31,469 bases of DNA from Candidatus Hydrogenedentes bacterium UBA2224 (GTDB lineage: Bacteria; Hydrogenedentota; Hydrogenedentia; Hydrogenedentales; SLHB01), in contig DDYW01000190.1 in NCBI GenBank assembly GCA_002348185.1, positions 1 to 31,469 of the forward strand. Reading direction: 5' to 3'. A model generated the notes under the pieces. The model was not told where the DNA came from. It saw nothing but the letters and a program-made list of their open reading frames with translations, and made no database searches. How positions within the stretch are numbered: the first letter of the stretch is position 1; every line of letters starts with the position of its first letter. Position numbers and translations under genes: made by a program. This document shows, in pieces, positions 1 through 8,035 of this stretch.

Positions 1-136
1 TCTGCCGTCCCTACGGGACTTGTGATTTGAGGGAAGCGGAGGTTCCCACCAATGAAGTGGTGGGCTATTGTCTGGCGTCCCTGCGGGACTTGGAGCCCCG
101 CGGGCTGGGCTGGTATGTCATCGCGCCTTCGGCGCG
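1..136. repeat. REP-like structured repeat, two core copies plus hairpins
   Basis: Two near-identical 21-base units lie 70 bases apart, at 1-21 and 71-91. Each is centred on a small palindrome, GTCCC-T(A/G)C-GGGAC. Between them is a hairpin with arms CCCACCA (45-51) and TGGTGGG (58-64) and a six-base loop. A third hairpin follows, CGCGCC-TTC-GGCGCG (122-136). No gene is carried. From memory, short structured repeats of this style are scattered between genes in many large environmental bacterial genomes and resemble REP elements mobilised by RAYT (IS200-like) transposases, but no transposase is visible here. The left end is cut by the window edge, so the true unit and copy number are unknown. 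Confidence 0.55.
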
Positions 137-342
137 CCGGAAGGCGGATTGGTCTCTTGTTTCACCACGTGGATGAGTCGACAAGAGCTCCAGCGCCTGA
201 CGGCGCGAGCGTCTGAGCAATCTGCCTTCGTGATGGCCGGATTGAGGTCCCCGGAGAACAGCGCCGGTAAAAGGCCCATTCCCGGGGCGCGTACTCTGCC
301 GTTGCGGACAACGTGATTCAGACGCGGCGCAGCGCGGGAAAG

Positions 343-371
343 TTGAAGCTCCGGGGGAATTTTCGCATAAT
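343..371 (+). promoter_or_regulatory. Sigma70-type promoter of the 13-gene operon
   Basis: A -35 box TTGAAG (343-348) and a -10 box CATAAT (366-371) are separated by exactly 17 bases. The -10 matches consensus at 5 of 6 positions and the -35 at 4 of 6, which is good for such GC-rich DNA. Transcription would start near 378, leaving a leader of about 90 bases before the first ATG. A stem-loop (377-393) sits right at the predicted 5' end. Apart from this promoter and the repeat at the left edge, nothing coding was found in the first 470 bases. The assignment rests on sequence match and position only. Confidence 0.5.
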
Positions 372-376
372 GACTC

Positions 377-393
377 CTGTGGACATTCCACGG
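377..393 (+). other. Stem-loop at the 5' end of the operon leader
   Basis: The arms CCTGTGGA and TCCACGG pair (seven pairs including one G-T wobble) around a CAT loop. The element lies immediately after the -10 box, so the transcript would begin with a hairpin. Such 5' hairpins often protect messages from decay. The dyad could equally be an operator for a repressor acting on the promoter. There is no T-run, so a terminator is unlikely. Confidence 0.3.
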
Positions 394-470
394 ACAGCAG
401 TCGTGTCACCTGCCTTGTTGTTCGTACAAAGGCCGTAGAACGCCGTCGCTTTCACAGGAGTCTCATTACC

Positions 471-1736
471 ATGATTTGTGTGTACCCGCGAAGCCGGTTC
501 GCCGTGGCCGTCCTGACGGGCCTCATGATGGCCAGCGGGGTCTGGGCCGACTGGTGGCAGTTTCAGGGCCCCACCCGCAACGGGGCGTCGCCCGAGTCGG
601 GTCTGATGCGGTCGTGGCCCGAAGGCGGTCCGCTGGAAGTCTGGTCGTTTCCGCTGGGCGAGGGTTACGCCGGGCCGGTGGTGCGCGACGGGGATGTTTA
701 CATCCTGGATCGTGTAGATGAACGACAGGACGTGCTTCGGTGCCTGGATCTGGCGACTGGCGCGGAACTCTGGAACTACGCGTACGACGCTCCGGGGAGC
801 GTGGGACACAGCGGTTCCCGCACGCCGCCGACGGTGACGGAAACGCACGTGTATTCGGTCGGGATGCTGGGCGATTTCCTGTGTGTGGACCGGAAAACGC
901 ACCAGCCAGTATGGCGCAAGAACATTCTGTCCGATTTCGGGAACGGGCCGTCGAGCTGGGGCGTTTCGCAGGCGCCGAGTTTGTGGCGCGACCTGGTGAT
1001 TGTCGCGCCGCAGGCCGACGACGCGTTTGTCGCGGCGTACCAGCGGGAGACGGGGGCACTGGTGTGGCAGAGTGCCGGGCTGGGCAAGGTGGGCTACGTG
1101 ACTCCGGTGGTGGCCACACTGGCGGGCGTGGAGCAGGCGGTCATGGTCGCGGCGTACGGGAAGACCGCGGGCATCTCCCTCGAAGATGGGAGTATCCTGT
1201 GGTCCTATGACGGATTTCAATGTCAGATTCCGATTCCCTACCCGACGCCGTTGCCCGGCGACCGGCTGTTTATCACGGGGGGCTACGATGCCGGTTCCGC
1301 GATGATCCAGATCGCGCGCGAAGGCGATGCCTTCAATGTGACGGAGCTTTTCAGGACGGACGAGTGCGGCAGCCAGATTCATCAGCCCCTTTTCTACGAG
1401 GGGCACCTGTACGTCAACAGCAACACGAACTCGCGGACGGACGGCATGCTCTGCATGACTTTGGACGGGCAGATCAAATGGCGCACGCGCGATTCGCGCG
1501 ACTTGCCCAAGTTTGAACGCGGCAACCTTCTCCTGGCCGACGGTATGATCATCGCTCTTGATGGCAAGACCGGCATACTTCATCTGATCGAGCCTTCTCC
1601 CGAGGGGTACAAGGAACTGGCTCGCGCCAAGATCTTTGATGGAAACAAAATGTGGTCGCCGATGGCCCTGTCGCGGGGGCGGCTGTTGCTGCGCGACCAG
1701 GAAACGCTGAAATGTCTCGACCTGAAAAACCCGTAA
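471..1736 (+). CDS. Secreted PQQ-like beta-propeller protein (first gene of operon)
   Basis: This 421-residue protein has a Sec signal peptide with likely cleavage after V-W-A at residue 26. The mature protein opens with the W-x-x-F-x-G-P-x-R-N-G motif common in secreted propellers of Planctomycete-like bacteria. At least six blade repeats follow, of the type 'C-L-D-x-x-T-G-x-x-L-W', for example near residues 84-100 and 140-155. The family (PQQ_2/BamB-like) is usually structural or interaction-mediating, and the repeat alone does not prove that PQQ is bound. The ATG is preceded by AGGAG about 10 bases upstream. It heads the operon, 39 bases before a clear paralogue at 1776. The specific role is unknown; export to the periplasm is well supported. 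Confidence 0.85.
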   Translation: MICVYPRSRFAVAVLTGLMMASGVWADWWQFQGPTRNGASPESGLMRSWPEGGPLEVWSFPLGEGYAGPVVRDGDVYILDRVDERQDVLRCLDLATGAELWNYAYDAPGSVGHSGSRTPPTVTETHVYSVGMLGDFLCVDRKTHQPVWRKNILSDFGNGPSSWGVSQAPSLWRDLVIVAPQADDAFVAAYQRETGALVWQSAGLGKVGYVTPVVATLAGVEQAVMVAAYGKTAGISLEDGSILWSYDGFQCQIPIPYPTPLPGDRLFITGGYDAGSAMIQIAREGDAFNVTELFRTDECGSQIHQPLFYEGHLYVNSNTNSRTDGMLCMTLDGQIKWRTRDSRDLPKFERGNLLLADGMIIALDGKTGILHLIEPSPEGYKELARAKIFDGNKMWSPMALSRGRLLLRDQETLKCLDLKNP

Positions 1737-1775
1737 GAAGGGTGTGCCGGGTTCCGGCCTGGTACGGGTGAGCGA

Positions 1776-3233
1776 ATGAAGGACTCAACGGCAAGCCGTG
1801 TGTTCGCGGTTATCGCGGCGGCCGTGACGGCTGCCGCCGCGCTCGTTGCGCTACAGCAGTGGCTCGCCTGTCGTCCCCCCCACGACATCGTGGTCAATCT
1901 TTCCGGACGCGACGGACGTCCCGAGGGCGGGGCGTCCGCGGACATTGCGACCGACCTCTCTGGAACGCATCAGGAATTCGGCGGTGCAGCCGCGTCGTTG
2001 CCGGGCGCCTGGGCCCGGTTTCGCGGCCCCGATTTCGACAACATCTGCAAAGAGGGTTACCGCCTGGCCGAGGCCTTTCGTGATGGCGGTCCGGAAATCC
2101 TGTGGTCGGTTGAGCTAGGGGAAGGGCATGCGGCGCCCGCCGTCCTGAACGGGCGGGTCTACGTACTGGACTACGACGAGTCCGCCCGTGCGGATGCCGT
2201 TCGGTGCTTTTCGCTCGAGGACGGTCAGGAAATCTGGCGGCATTCGTATCCGGTGAACATCAAGCGGAACCACGGCTTGTCGCGCACGATTCCCGCGGTA
2301 ACGGACGAATTTGTCGTCACCATCGGGCCGCGGTGCCATGTCGTGTGTCTTGACGCGACGAGCGGGGCATTTCGATGGGGCGTCTCGATGCAGGAGGAAT
2401 ACGGCAGCACCGAACCGCTCTGGTACACGGGGCAGTGTCCGCTTATTGACAACGGGCTGGCCATTCTCGCCCCCGCGGGCCCGGACGTCCTGATGACCGC
2501 GCGCGCGTGTGCCACGGGCGAGCCCGTCTGGCAGACGCCGAATCCCCGGGGCTGGAACATGTCGCATTCGTCGATCATGCCCATGGTGTTCGAGGGGACG
2601 CGCATGTTTGTGTATTGTGCCGTCGGGGGAATTGTGGGCATCGCCGCGGATGGTCCGGACGCGGGGCGGATACTCTGGGAGCAGCCCTGGTCGGCCAACG
2701 TGGTGGCGCCATCGCCGGTGCCGCTGGGCGATGGCCGGGTGTTCTGCACGGCGGGTTATGGTAACGGCAGCCTGATGGTGCAGGTGCGCAAGGCAGGCGA
2801 TGGGTTCCGGGCGGAGACCGTGTTCGAGCGGGGTCCGGCGGAATGGCTGGCCTGTGAGCAGCAGTCTCCCATCTATTATGACGGTTTGCTTCATGCTATC
2901 ATGCCGAAAGACGCGGGCGCCCTGCGCGGTCAATTCGTCTGCTACGACCCGGACGGGTCTCTTGTGTGGTCCAGCGGTCCGGCCAACCGGTTCGGGTTGG
3001 GGCCGTTCATCCTGGCGGACGGGAAATTCTACGTACTCAGCGATGACGGCGTGCTGACCGTGCTCGAGCAGAACCGCGAACAGTACGTTGCCCTCGCCCA
3101 GGCGCGTATTCTGGATGGGCAGGATGCCTGGGGGCCGATTGCGATCGCAGGTACCCGGATGCTGTTGCGGGACTCGACGCGGATGGTGTGTATCGATGTG
3201 AGCGCGGCGCCAGGGGAGAGCGTGAGCCAGTGA
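1776..3233 (+). CDS. Membrane-anchored PQQ-like beta-propeller, paralogue of the preceding gene
   Basis: 485 residues. A hydrophobic N-terminal segment (about residues 8-30) ends at a cysteine (W-L-A-C, residue 32). That is close to a lipobox but has Trp at -3, so an uncleaved anchor is equally likely. A low-complexity linker leads to the W-A-R-F-R-G-P motif and a propeller with PQQ-like blades. It aligns with the upstream protein throughout: both have L-W/V-W-S-x-x-L-G-E-G near the propeller start and a closing blade with (K/R)-I-(F/L)-D-G followed by L-L-L-R-D or M-L-L-R-D. This indicates tandem duplication. It overlaps the next gene by four bases (GTGA), implying translational coupling. 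The function is not known. Confidence 0.82.
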   Translation: MKDSTASRVFAVIAAAVTAAAALVALQQWLACRPPHDIVVNLSGRDGRPEGGASADIATDLSGTHQEFGGAAASLPGAWARFRGPDFDNICKEGYRLAEAFRDGGPEILWSVELGEGHAAPAVLNGRVYVLDYDESARADAVRCFSLEDGQEIWRHSYPVNIKRNHGLSRTIPAVTDEFVVTIGPRCHVVCLDATSGAFRWGVSMQEEYGSTEPLWYTGQCPLIDNGLAILAPAGPDVLMTARACATGEPVWQTPNPRGWNMSHSSIMPMVFEGTRMFVYCAVGGIVGIAADGPDAGRILWEQPWSANVVAPSPVPLGDGRVFCTAGYGNGSLMVQVRKAGDGFRAETVFERGPAEWLACEQQSPIYYDGLLHAIMPKDAGALRGQFVCYDPDGSLVWSSGPANRFGLGPFILADGKFYVLSDDGVLTVLEQNREQYVALAQARILDGQDAWGPIAIAGTRMLLRDSTRMVCIDVSAAPGESVSQ

Positions 3234-4243
3234 GTGACGAAAACCATCGCTTGATTCCCCTGTGGATGTGGGTGGCTGTCGCCTGTGCGGCGGTTGGCGC
3301 GGCCGTGTGGCTCGCGTTGAACAGCCGGCGCCCGGACCCGCCGGAATCGTTTCGATACGATGTCGGCGAATTCGAGCAGGTCGAGCCCGAGCGGGTGATT
3401 GCCATTGAACTCGCGCCGATCACCCCCGGCATCCCCGGGTTGCGCGCGCTCGCGGCCACGCCGGATGGCGCCCTTCTCGTCGCGGGGGAAAAAACGCTTC
3501 TGGTCTGCGGACTGGACGGTGTGGAACGCGTGCGCTACGCCCTTTCAACAACGCCGGAATGCGTGGCCGCCGCGCCCAACGGCAGGATTCTTCTTGGGAC
3601 GGTAAACCACGTGGAAGTGCGTGATCCCGCGGGGAAGCCGGAACACTCCTGGGCGGTCCCGGGGGAGCGTGCGCACCTCACCTCTATCGCGGCGGACGAA
3701 AGCAGCGTCTATGTGGCGGACGCCGGAAACCGCGTGGTGCTGCGCTTTGATTATGGCGGCGAGCTGCAGACTCGAATTGGAGAGAAGGACGCGGCCCGGG
3801 ACATTCCCGGTTTGATCGTGCCCAGCCCGTGTTTTGATGTTGCGTTCGACAACACCGGCGCGTTCTGGGCGGTCAATCCCGGCCGGCACGGTCTCGAACA
3901 GTACCGGCCGAGCGGCGAACTGGTTTCCGCGTGGTACCGTCCCTCCATGGCGCCTGACGGTTTCTGCGGGTGCTGCAACCCTGCCCACATGGCCTTTTGT
4001 TCGGACGGCGCGCTGGTCACCGCCGAAAAGGGCCTGGTCCGGGTGAAACTGTATTCGGTGGATCAGAAACTGCTGGGGTTCATTGCGGGTCCGGCCGCGT
4101 TTCGCGCGACGCCGGGCGGGCCGTTCTCCCCGGAACTGGACATGCCGGTGCTTGACCTGGCCGTCGATGCGCAAGACCGGATACTGGTGATCGACGGCCG
4201 GGCGAACGCCGTGCGCGTATTTCAAGTGAAGGAGCCGCACTGA
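3230..4243 (+). CDS. Membrane-anchored NHL-type (six-bladed) beta-propeller with CGCC motif
   Basis: I chose the GTG at 3230, which overlaps the previous stop as GTGA and has GGGGAGA upstream. An in-frame ATG at 3188 would add 14 residues lying inside the upstream gene. From the GTG the protein has 337 residues: one transmembrane segment (about 7-28), then NHL-like repeats, including V-Y-V-A-D-A-G-N-R-V-V-L-R and a final I-D-G-R-A-N-A-V-R-V-F. A striking D-G-F-C-G-C-C-N-P-A-H motif sits between blades near residue 245. From memory, similar propellers with this Cys motif accompany 4Fe-4S polyferredoxins in other bacteria; I have not verified that. The cysteines may bind a metal or redox centre. 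The next ATG follows its stop by one base. Confidence 0.75.
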   Translation: MSDENHRLIPLWMWVAVACAAVGAAVWLALNSRRPDPPESFRYDVGEFEQVEPERVIAIELAPITPGIPGLRALAATPDGALLVAGEKTLLVCGLDGVERVRYALSTTPECVAAAPNGRILLGTVNHVEVRDPAGKPEHSWAVPGERAHLTSIAADESSVYVADAGNRVVLRFDYGGELQTRIGEKDAARDIPGLIVPSPCFDVAFDNTGAFWAVNPGRHGLEQYRPSGELVSAWYRPSMAPDGFCGCCNPAHMAFCSDGALVTAEKGLVRVKLYSVDQKLLGFIAGPAAFRATPGGPFSPELDMPVLDLAVDAQDRILVIDGRANAVRVFQVKEPH

Positions 4244-4244
4244 C

Positions 4245-4448
4245 ATGGATATGCCAAACGTGGAGCGCCGCGAATTCTTCGCGGGTTTTGCCCGGGCATG
4301 CCTGCTGGGTGGTCTCGGCGTGACGGGCGCGCTGCTGGTGTGGCGCCGCTGGAAGGCCGGCGCCTGCGCGGATGTGCGGACCTGCCGCGCATGCCCGCTC
4401 CATACGGCGTGTCCGGGCGGGCAGCGTCGCGCGGAGGGTCGGCCATGA
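4245..4448 (+). CDS. Small Tat-type four-cysteine protein
   Basis: 67 residues. The N-terminus has a twin-arginine (E-R-R-E-F-F, residues 7-12) followed by a hydrophobic stretch (about 18-33), as in a Tat signal or N-terminal anchor. The short tail has four cysteines spaced C41-x5-C47-x2-C50-x5-C56, able to hold an Fe-S cluster or another metal. The gene starts one base after the NHL propeller stop and ends in an ATGA overlap with the Tat ferredoxin gene, so it is clearly embedded in the operon and translated with it. The gene is small, but its position, overlaps and motif argue against a spurious call. It may be a small Fe-S accessory to the ferredoxin or polyferredoxin. The family is unnamed to me. 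Confidence 0.72.
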   Translation: MDMPNVERREFFAGFARACLLGGLGVTGALLVWRRWKAGACADVRTCRACPLHTACPGGQRRAEGRP

Positions 4449-5008
4449 GCGCGGGGAACACGGTCCGGCGGCGGGACTTCCTGCGCGCCGCGGCGGCGTT
4501 GGGGGTGGGCGGCGCCGTCTGGAAAGCCGCGGCGCCGGCGGCGGGCGCGACGGTGTGGCAGCTCGATCCGCAGAAATGCGTGCAGTGCGGCCGCTGCGCG
4601 ACCGAGTGCGTGCTGAGTCCGTCGGCGGTAAAATGCGTGCACTCGTATCAGATCTGCGGCTATTGCGATCTCTGCGGCGGCTATCTTCAACCCAGCGCCA
4701 GGGACCGCGATACCGGCGCGGAAAACGAGCTGTGCCCGGTGTCCGCCATCAAACGGACCTATATCGAGGACCCGTTCTTCCAATACACCATTGACGAGGC
4801 GCTGTGCGTAGGGTGCGGCAAGTGCGTGAAGGGTTGCGCGCTTTTCGGGAACGGCTCGCTTTATCTTCAGGTCAAACAGGATCTCTGCGTGCACTGCAAC
4901 GAGTGTGCGATCGCCAAGGCGTGTCCCGGGGACGCCTACCGGCGGATTCCGGCCGAGCAGGCCTATCTTCTGAAGACGCGGCCGGAGGGAGGGAACGGAC
5001 AGGAATGA
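4445..5008 (+). CDS. Tat-exported multi-cluster 4Fe-4S ferredoxin (NapG-like)
   Basis: 187 residues with R-R-R-D-F-L (8-13) and a hydrophobic segment ending in an A-rich stretch, a typical Tat signal for export of a folded Fe-S protein. It contains 17 cysteines. Classical 4Fe-4S motifs are at C45-x2-C48-x2-C51-x3-C55, C121-x2-C124-x2-C127-x3-C131 and C148-x2-C151-x2-C154-x5-C160. C64, C71, C74, C77 and C97 could complete a fourth cluster. The layout resembles NapG/NrfC-type periplasmic electron carriers. It starts at ATGA within the upstream stop and ends at ATGA into the membrane polyferredoxin, the same pairing as NapG with NapH. The likely role is to carry electrons on the periplasmic side of the membrane; the partner is unknown. 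Confidence 0.85.
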   Translation: MSAGNTVRRRDFLRAAAALGVGGAVWKAAAPAAGATVWQLDPQKCVQCGRCATECVLSPSAVKCVHSYQICGYCDLCGGYLQPSARDRDTGAENELCPVSAIKRTYIEDPFFQYTIDEALCVGCGKCVKGCALFGNGSLYLQVKQDLCVHCNECAIAKACPGDAYRRIPAEQAYLLKTRPEGGNGQE

Positions 5009-6291
5009 AGCTCCTGAAGATCCTCCCCCTTGTTTTTGCCGCCGTGGTGGCCGTTGGCGGGCTTGCGTGGGCGGAATTCCGGTTTCCCATGCCGGAATTC
5101 GAGTCGGGGTATGAGTATCCCGAGATGCACACGCCTTTCCCCGGCCGCACCAACGACCTGTGGGACGTCGTCCTGCTGGCTGCCGCGCTCGGGCTGGCCG
5201 CGTGGTTTGTGCTGAAACGGCGGTCCCGTCCGGCGGTGTTGGGGCTCACGATCTGCTCGCTGGCGTATTTTGGATTCTGGCGGGAAGGCTGCGTCTGTCC
5301 AGTCGGGTCGATCCAGAACGTCACGGAGGGCATTCTCGGCCTGGAGGTGGTTCCTGTTGCCGTGCTGTGCTTTTTCCTGCTGCCGCTGATTTTCGCCCTG
5401 TTCTTTGGCCGCGTGTTCTGTGCGGCGGTATGCCCGCTGGGGGCGCTTCAGGAGGTGGTGGCCGTGCGTCCGGTTGTCCTACCTCGGGCCGTGGACCGGG
5501 TTCTGGGGCTTGTCCCATATCTTTATCTTGGGCTGACGATTCTTGCGGTCGCCACGGGGTCGGGATACCTGATTTGTCAGTACGACCCCTTCGTTGGATT
5601 CTTCCGGCTTGGGGCAAGTCTGAATATGTTTCTGGCGGGTGGAGTGCTGCTGGTGACGGGTCTGTTCATTGGCCGGCCCTACTGCCGGTTTTTGTGCCCG
5701 TACGGGGTACTTCTGGGCTGGATGAGCCGGTTTTCGAAGTGGCATGCGAGCATCACACCGCGGGAGTGCATTCAATGCCGCCTGTGCGAGGACGCGTGCC
5801 CTTACGGGGCGATCAATGTCCCCACGCCGGACAAGGCGCCCCTCACTGCGAAGGAAGGCGCTCGCAAGCTGGGCGTGATGCTTGCGCTGGCGCCGCTGAT
5901 CGTTGCGCTGGGCGGGCTGACGGGGCTGTTGTCCCACACGATGCTCGCACGCATTCACCCGACAGTTCAGCTTGCGCAGCGCATCGCGGGCGAAGAGGCG
6001 GGTCTGTATGAGGGCATGACCATCGAAAGCGAGGCGTTTCGGGCGGGCGCTCAAACCAGGGAAGAACTCTACGCGGAGGCGCATGCGGTTCGGGCGGATT
6101 TCAAGTGGAAGTCCGCGCTGTTTGGCGCGTTCCTGGGGCTGGTGGTTGCCGTGATGCTGGCGGGCCTGTCGATGGCCGGCCGGCGCGACGATTACGAGAC
6201 CGATCGGCAGGCCTGTGTCAGTTGCACGCGTTGTTTTCCGTATTGCCCCGTTGAGAAGGATGACGTAGCCGTTGCAGAACAAAAGACCTGA
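5005..6291 (+). CDS. NapH/NosR-like membrane polyferredoxin
   Basis: 428 residues with about eight hydrophobic segments: 4-23, 51-70, 76-91, 114-134, 167-187, 206-223, 289-309 and 371-392. Cysteine motifs typical of NapH/NosR/CcoG proteins are present: C96-V-C98-P, C139-x3-C143-P-L-G, C227-x3-C231-P-Y-G, a full 4Fe-4S motif C255-x2-C258-x2-C261-x3-C265-P, and a C-terminal C404-x2-C407-x2-C410-x3-C414-P. This family moves electrons across or along the membrane between quinol or cytosolic donors and periplasmic acceptors. The ATG overlaps the ferredoxin stop as ATGA; the upstream reading-frame extension lies inside that gene and is not used. The 3' end overlaps the next gene by 20 bases. Family assignment is strong; donor and acceptor are inferred. 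Confidence 0.88.
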   Translation: MKLLKILPLVFAAVVAVGGLAWAEFRFPMPEFESGYEYPEMHTPFPGRTNDLWDVVLLAAALGLAAWFVLKRRSRPAVLGLTICSLAYFGFWREGCVCPVGSIQNVTEGILGLEVVPVAVLCFFLLPLIFALFFGRVFCAAVCPLGALQEVVAVRPVVLPRAVDRVLGLVPYLYLGLTILAVATGSGYLICQYDPFVGFFRLGASLNMFLAGGVLLVTGLFIGRPYCRFLCPYGVLLGWMSRFSKWHASITPRECIQCRLCEDACPYGAINVPTPDKAPLTAKEGARKLGVMLALAPLIVALGGLTGLLSHTMLARIHPTVQLAQRIAGEEAGLYEGMTIESEAFRAGAQTREELYAEAHAVRADFKWKSALFGAFLGLVVAVMLAGLSMAGRRDDYETDRQACVSCTRCFPYCPVEKDDVAVAEQKT

Positions 6292-8035
6292 ATTCGTGCC
6301 AGACCAGGCGAAATGGCGCATCGCGTCGGCCGTAGCGGCGGTGGCGGGGCTGTTCACGCTTGTTCTGGCGTCTTTGCTCATCATCAACTATCTGCAAATC
6401 CGGGCGGCGGACCCGCTGGACCACCCGGAACTGTTGAAACTGCGGGAGCAACTGGCGGCGTCGTCCGAAAACGACGAGGCGCTGGTGGAGCAGATTCGCA
6501 CGCTGGATCTTCTGGTGCGCAAGGCGTTTTTCACCAGCCAGGCGCAGTTGCGAGTGGGCGGCCGATTGCTGCTGGCGGGGGCCGTTGTGTTTCTGGTAGC
6601 GTTTCGCCTGGCCGCGCGGTGGAATCCCAAAGCGCCGTCTCCCGGGGGCGCTCCCGACCGCCTGGGGTACTGGCGTGTTCTCGCGCAGTCGCGGGAACTG
6701 ATCACCGGAGTGGCCATTGTGCTCGTTCTGGTGACGCTGACCGCGGCGTATATGACCCCGCTGGGCATCCCTGCTCCGGGCGTGGCCGATGAGTCTACGG
6801 AGGGTACGGCAGAGACGGACACGGTTCCCGGCGGAGCGGCAGCCAGGGTTCCCACATGGGAGGATATGCTGAGCCAGTGGCCGTCGTTCCGCGGGCCCGG
6901 GGGGTATGGTGTGGCCCATTTCACCACGGCGCCGGTGAAGTGGGACCTACAGGCGGGCGAGGGCATCCGGTGGAACGTGGAAGCGCCGCAAGGCAGCTTC
7001 AACTCCCCTGTGGTGTGGGGCAGCCGGCTGTTCCTCAGCGGGGCTACTGAAGCGTTGCGCGAAATCTACTGTTATGACACCGAAACGGGGGCGTTGCTGT
7101 GGCGGCAGGCGCTGCCTGCGTTTGCCGGCACGCCGGAGACGCCGCCGAAGGTCTCCGAAGATACCGGTTATGCCGCGCCGACCATGGCCGTGCACGGGGA
7201 CCGCGCATTTGCGATCTATGCCACGGCCGATATCGCGTGTTTTGATTTTGAGGGCCGCCTGGTCTGGGGCCGCAATCTCGGCGTTCCGGAGAATCATTAC
7301 GGGCATGCGTCGTCGCTGATTGCGTTCGGCGATAAGGTCTATGTGCAGCTCGACGACAGCAAACAGCCCCGCCTGCTCGCCCTCGATGCGGCGACGGGCG
7401 ACGAGGTCTGGGCGGCCGGGCGCAAGAAGATCTCCTGGGCCTCTCCCGCGTGCGCGCCGACGCCGTTCGGATTCCAATTGCTCCTCGCGTCTGAACTCGA
7501 TGTGGACGGCTACGACCCGGAAACGGGGACGCTTTTGTGGACGCAGGAGGGACTGGACGGCGAGGTGGCGCCTTCTCCGACGATATCCGGCGACGTGGTG
7601 TTTGTGGGGAACGAATACGCCATGGCGACGGCGGTCCGGCTGTCGGGCTCGAACGAGGCCGTGCACTCTGAAATCATCTGGCAGTGGGAGGAAAGCCTGC
7701 CGGAAGTGGCCAGCCCCACGAGCAGCGACGACCACTTCTACATCGCGACTTCGCTGGGCGAGATCGTCTGCCTGGACAAGAACACCGGCGAGGAGGTCTG
7801 GCTCCACGAATTCGAGCAGGGATTCTATTCGTCTCCGATCCGGGTGGGCGACCGCATCTATGTTGCGGATCTGAAAGGGACGATGCAGATTTTCGGAACG
7901 GGCCGGGAATTCGAACTGATCGCCGCGCTCGATTTGGGTGAACCCGCGTACGCAACCCCGGCCTATCTCGACGGACGCCTGTACGTCCGTACTGAAGGCC
8001 GTCTCATGTGCATTGAAACCGATGCCGCGCACTGA
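6272..8035 (+). CDS. Polytopic membrane-anchored PQQ-like beta-propeller
   Basis: I chose the TTG at 6272, with GAAGGA about 11 bases upstream; a GTG at 6296 is possible. From the TTG it has 587 residues. Three transmembrane segments (about 17-40, 96-116, 144-163) enclose a charged, possibly coiled region (48-92). A W-P-S-F-R-G-P motif near residue 203 then opens a PQQ-like propeller with blades such as L-A-L-D-A-A-T-G-D-E-V-W and C-L-D-K-N-T-G-E-E-V-W. The membrane domain is unusual for this family, which normally has only a signal peptide. The gene overlaps the polyferredoxin by 20 bases and the NADH-module gene by 14, so it is translationally locked between the two redox genes and may be a structural subunit of their complex. 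Confidence 0.82.
   Translation: MQNKRPEFVPDQAKWRIASAVAAVAGLFTLVLASLLIINYLQIRAADPLDHPELLKLREQLAASSENDEALVEQIRTLDLLVRKAFFTSQAQLRVGGRLLLAGAVVFLVAFRLAARWNPKAPSPGGAPDRLGYWRVLAQSRELITGVAIVLVLVTLTAAYMTPLGIPAPGVADESTEGTAETDTVPGGAAARVPTWEDMLSQWPSFRGPGGYGVAHFTTAPVKWDLQAGEGIRWNVEAPQGSFNSPVVWGSRLFLSGATEALREIYCYDTETGALLWRQALPAFAGTPETPPKVSEDTGYAAPTMAVHGDRAFAIYATADIACFDFEGRLVWGRNLGVPENHYGHASSLIAFGDKVYVQLDDSKQPRLLALDAATGDEVWAAGRKKISWASPACAPTPFGFQLLLASELDVDGYDPETGTLLWTQEGLDGEVAPSPTISGDVVFVGNEYAMATAVRLSGSNEAVHSEIIWQWEESLPEVASPTSSDDHFYIATSLGEIVCLDKNTGEEVWLHEFEQGFYSSPIRVGDRIYVADLKGTMQIFGTGREFELIAALDLGEPAYATPAYLDGRLYVRTEGRLMCIETDAAH

Noticed and set aside
1..91. CRISPR-like direct repeats
   Set aside because: Only two units, each a short palindrome, and the sequence between them is itself a hairpin; no cas genes.
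471..1736. Quinoprotein alcohol dehydrogenase
   Set aside because: The protein is too short, lacks a cytochrome domain and the adjacent-cysteine signature, and shows only generic propeller repeats.
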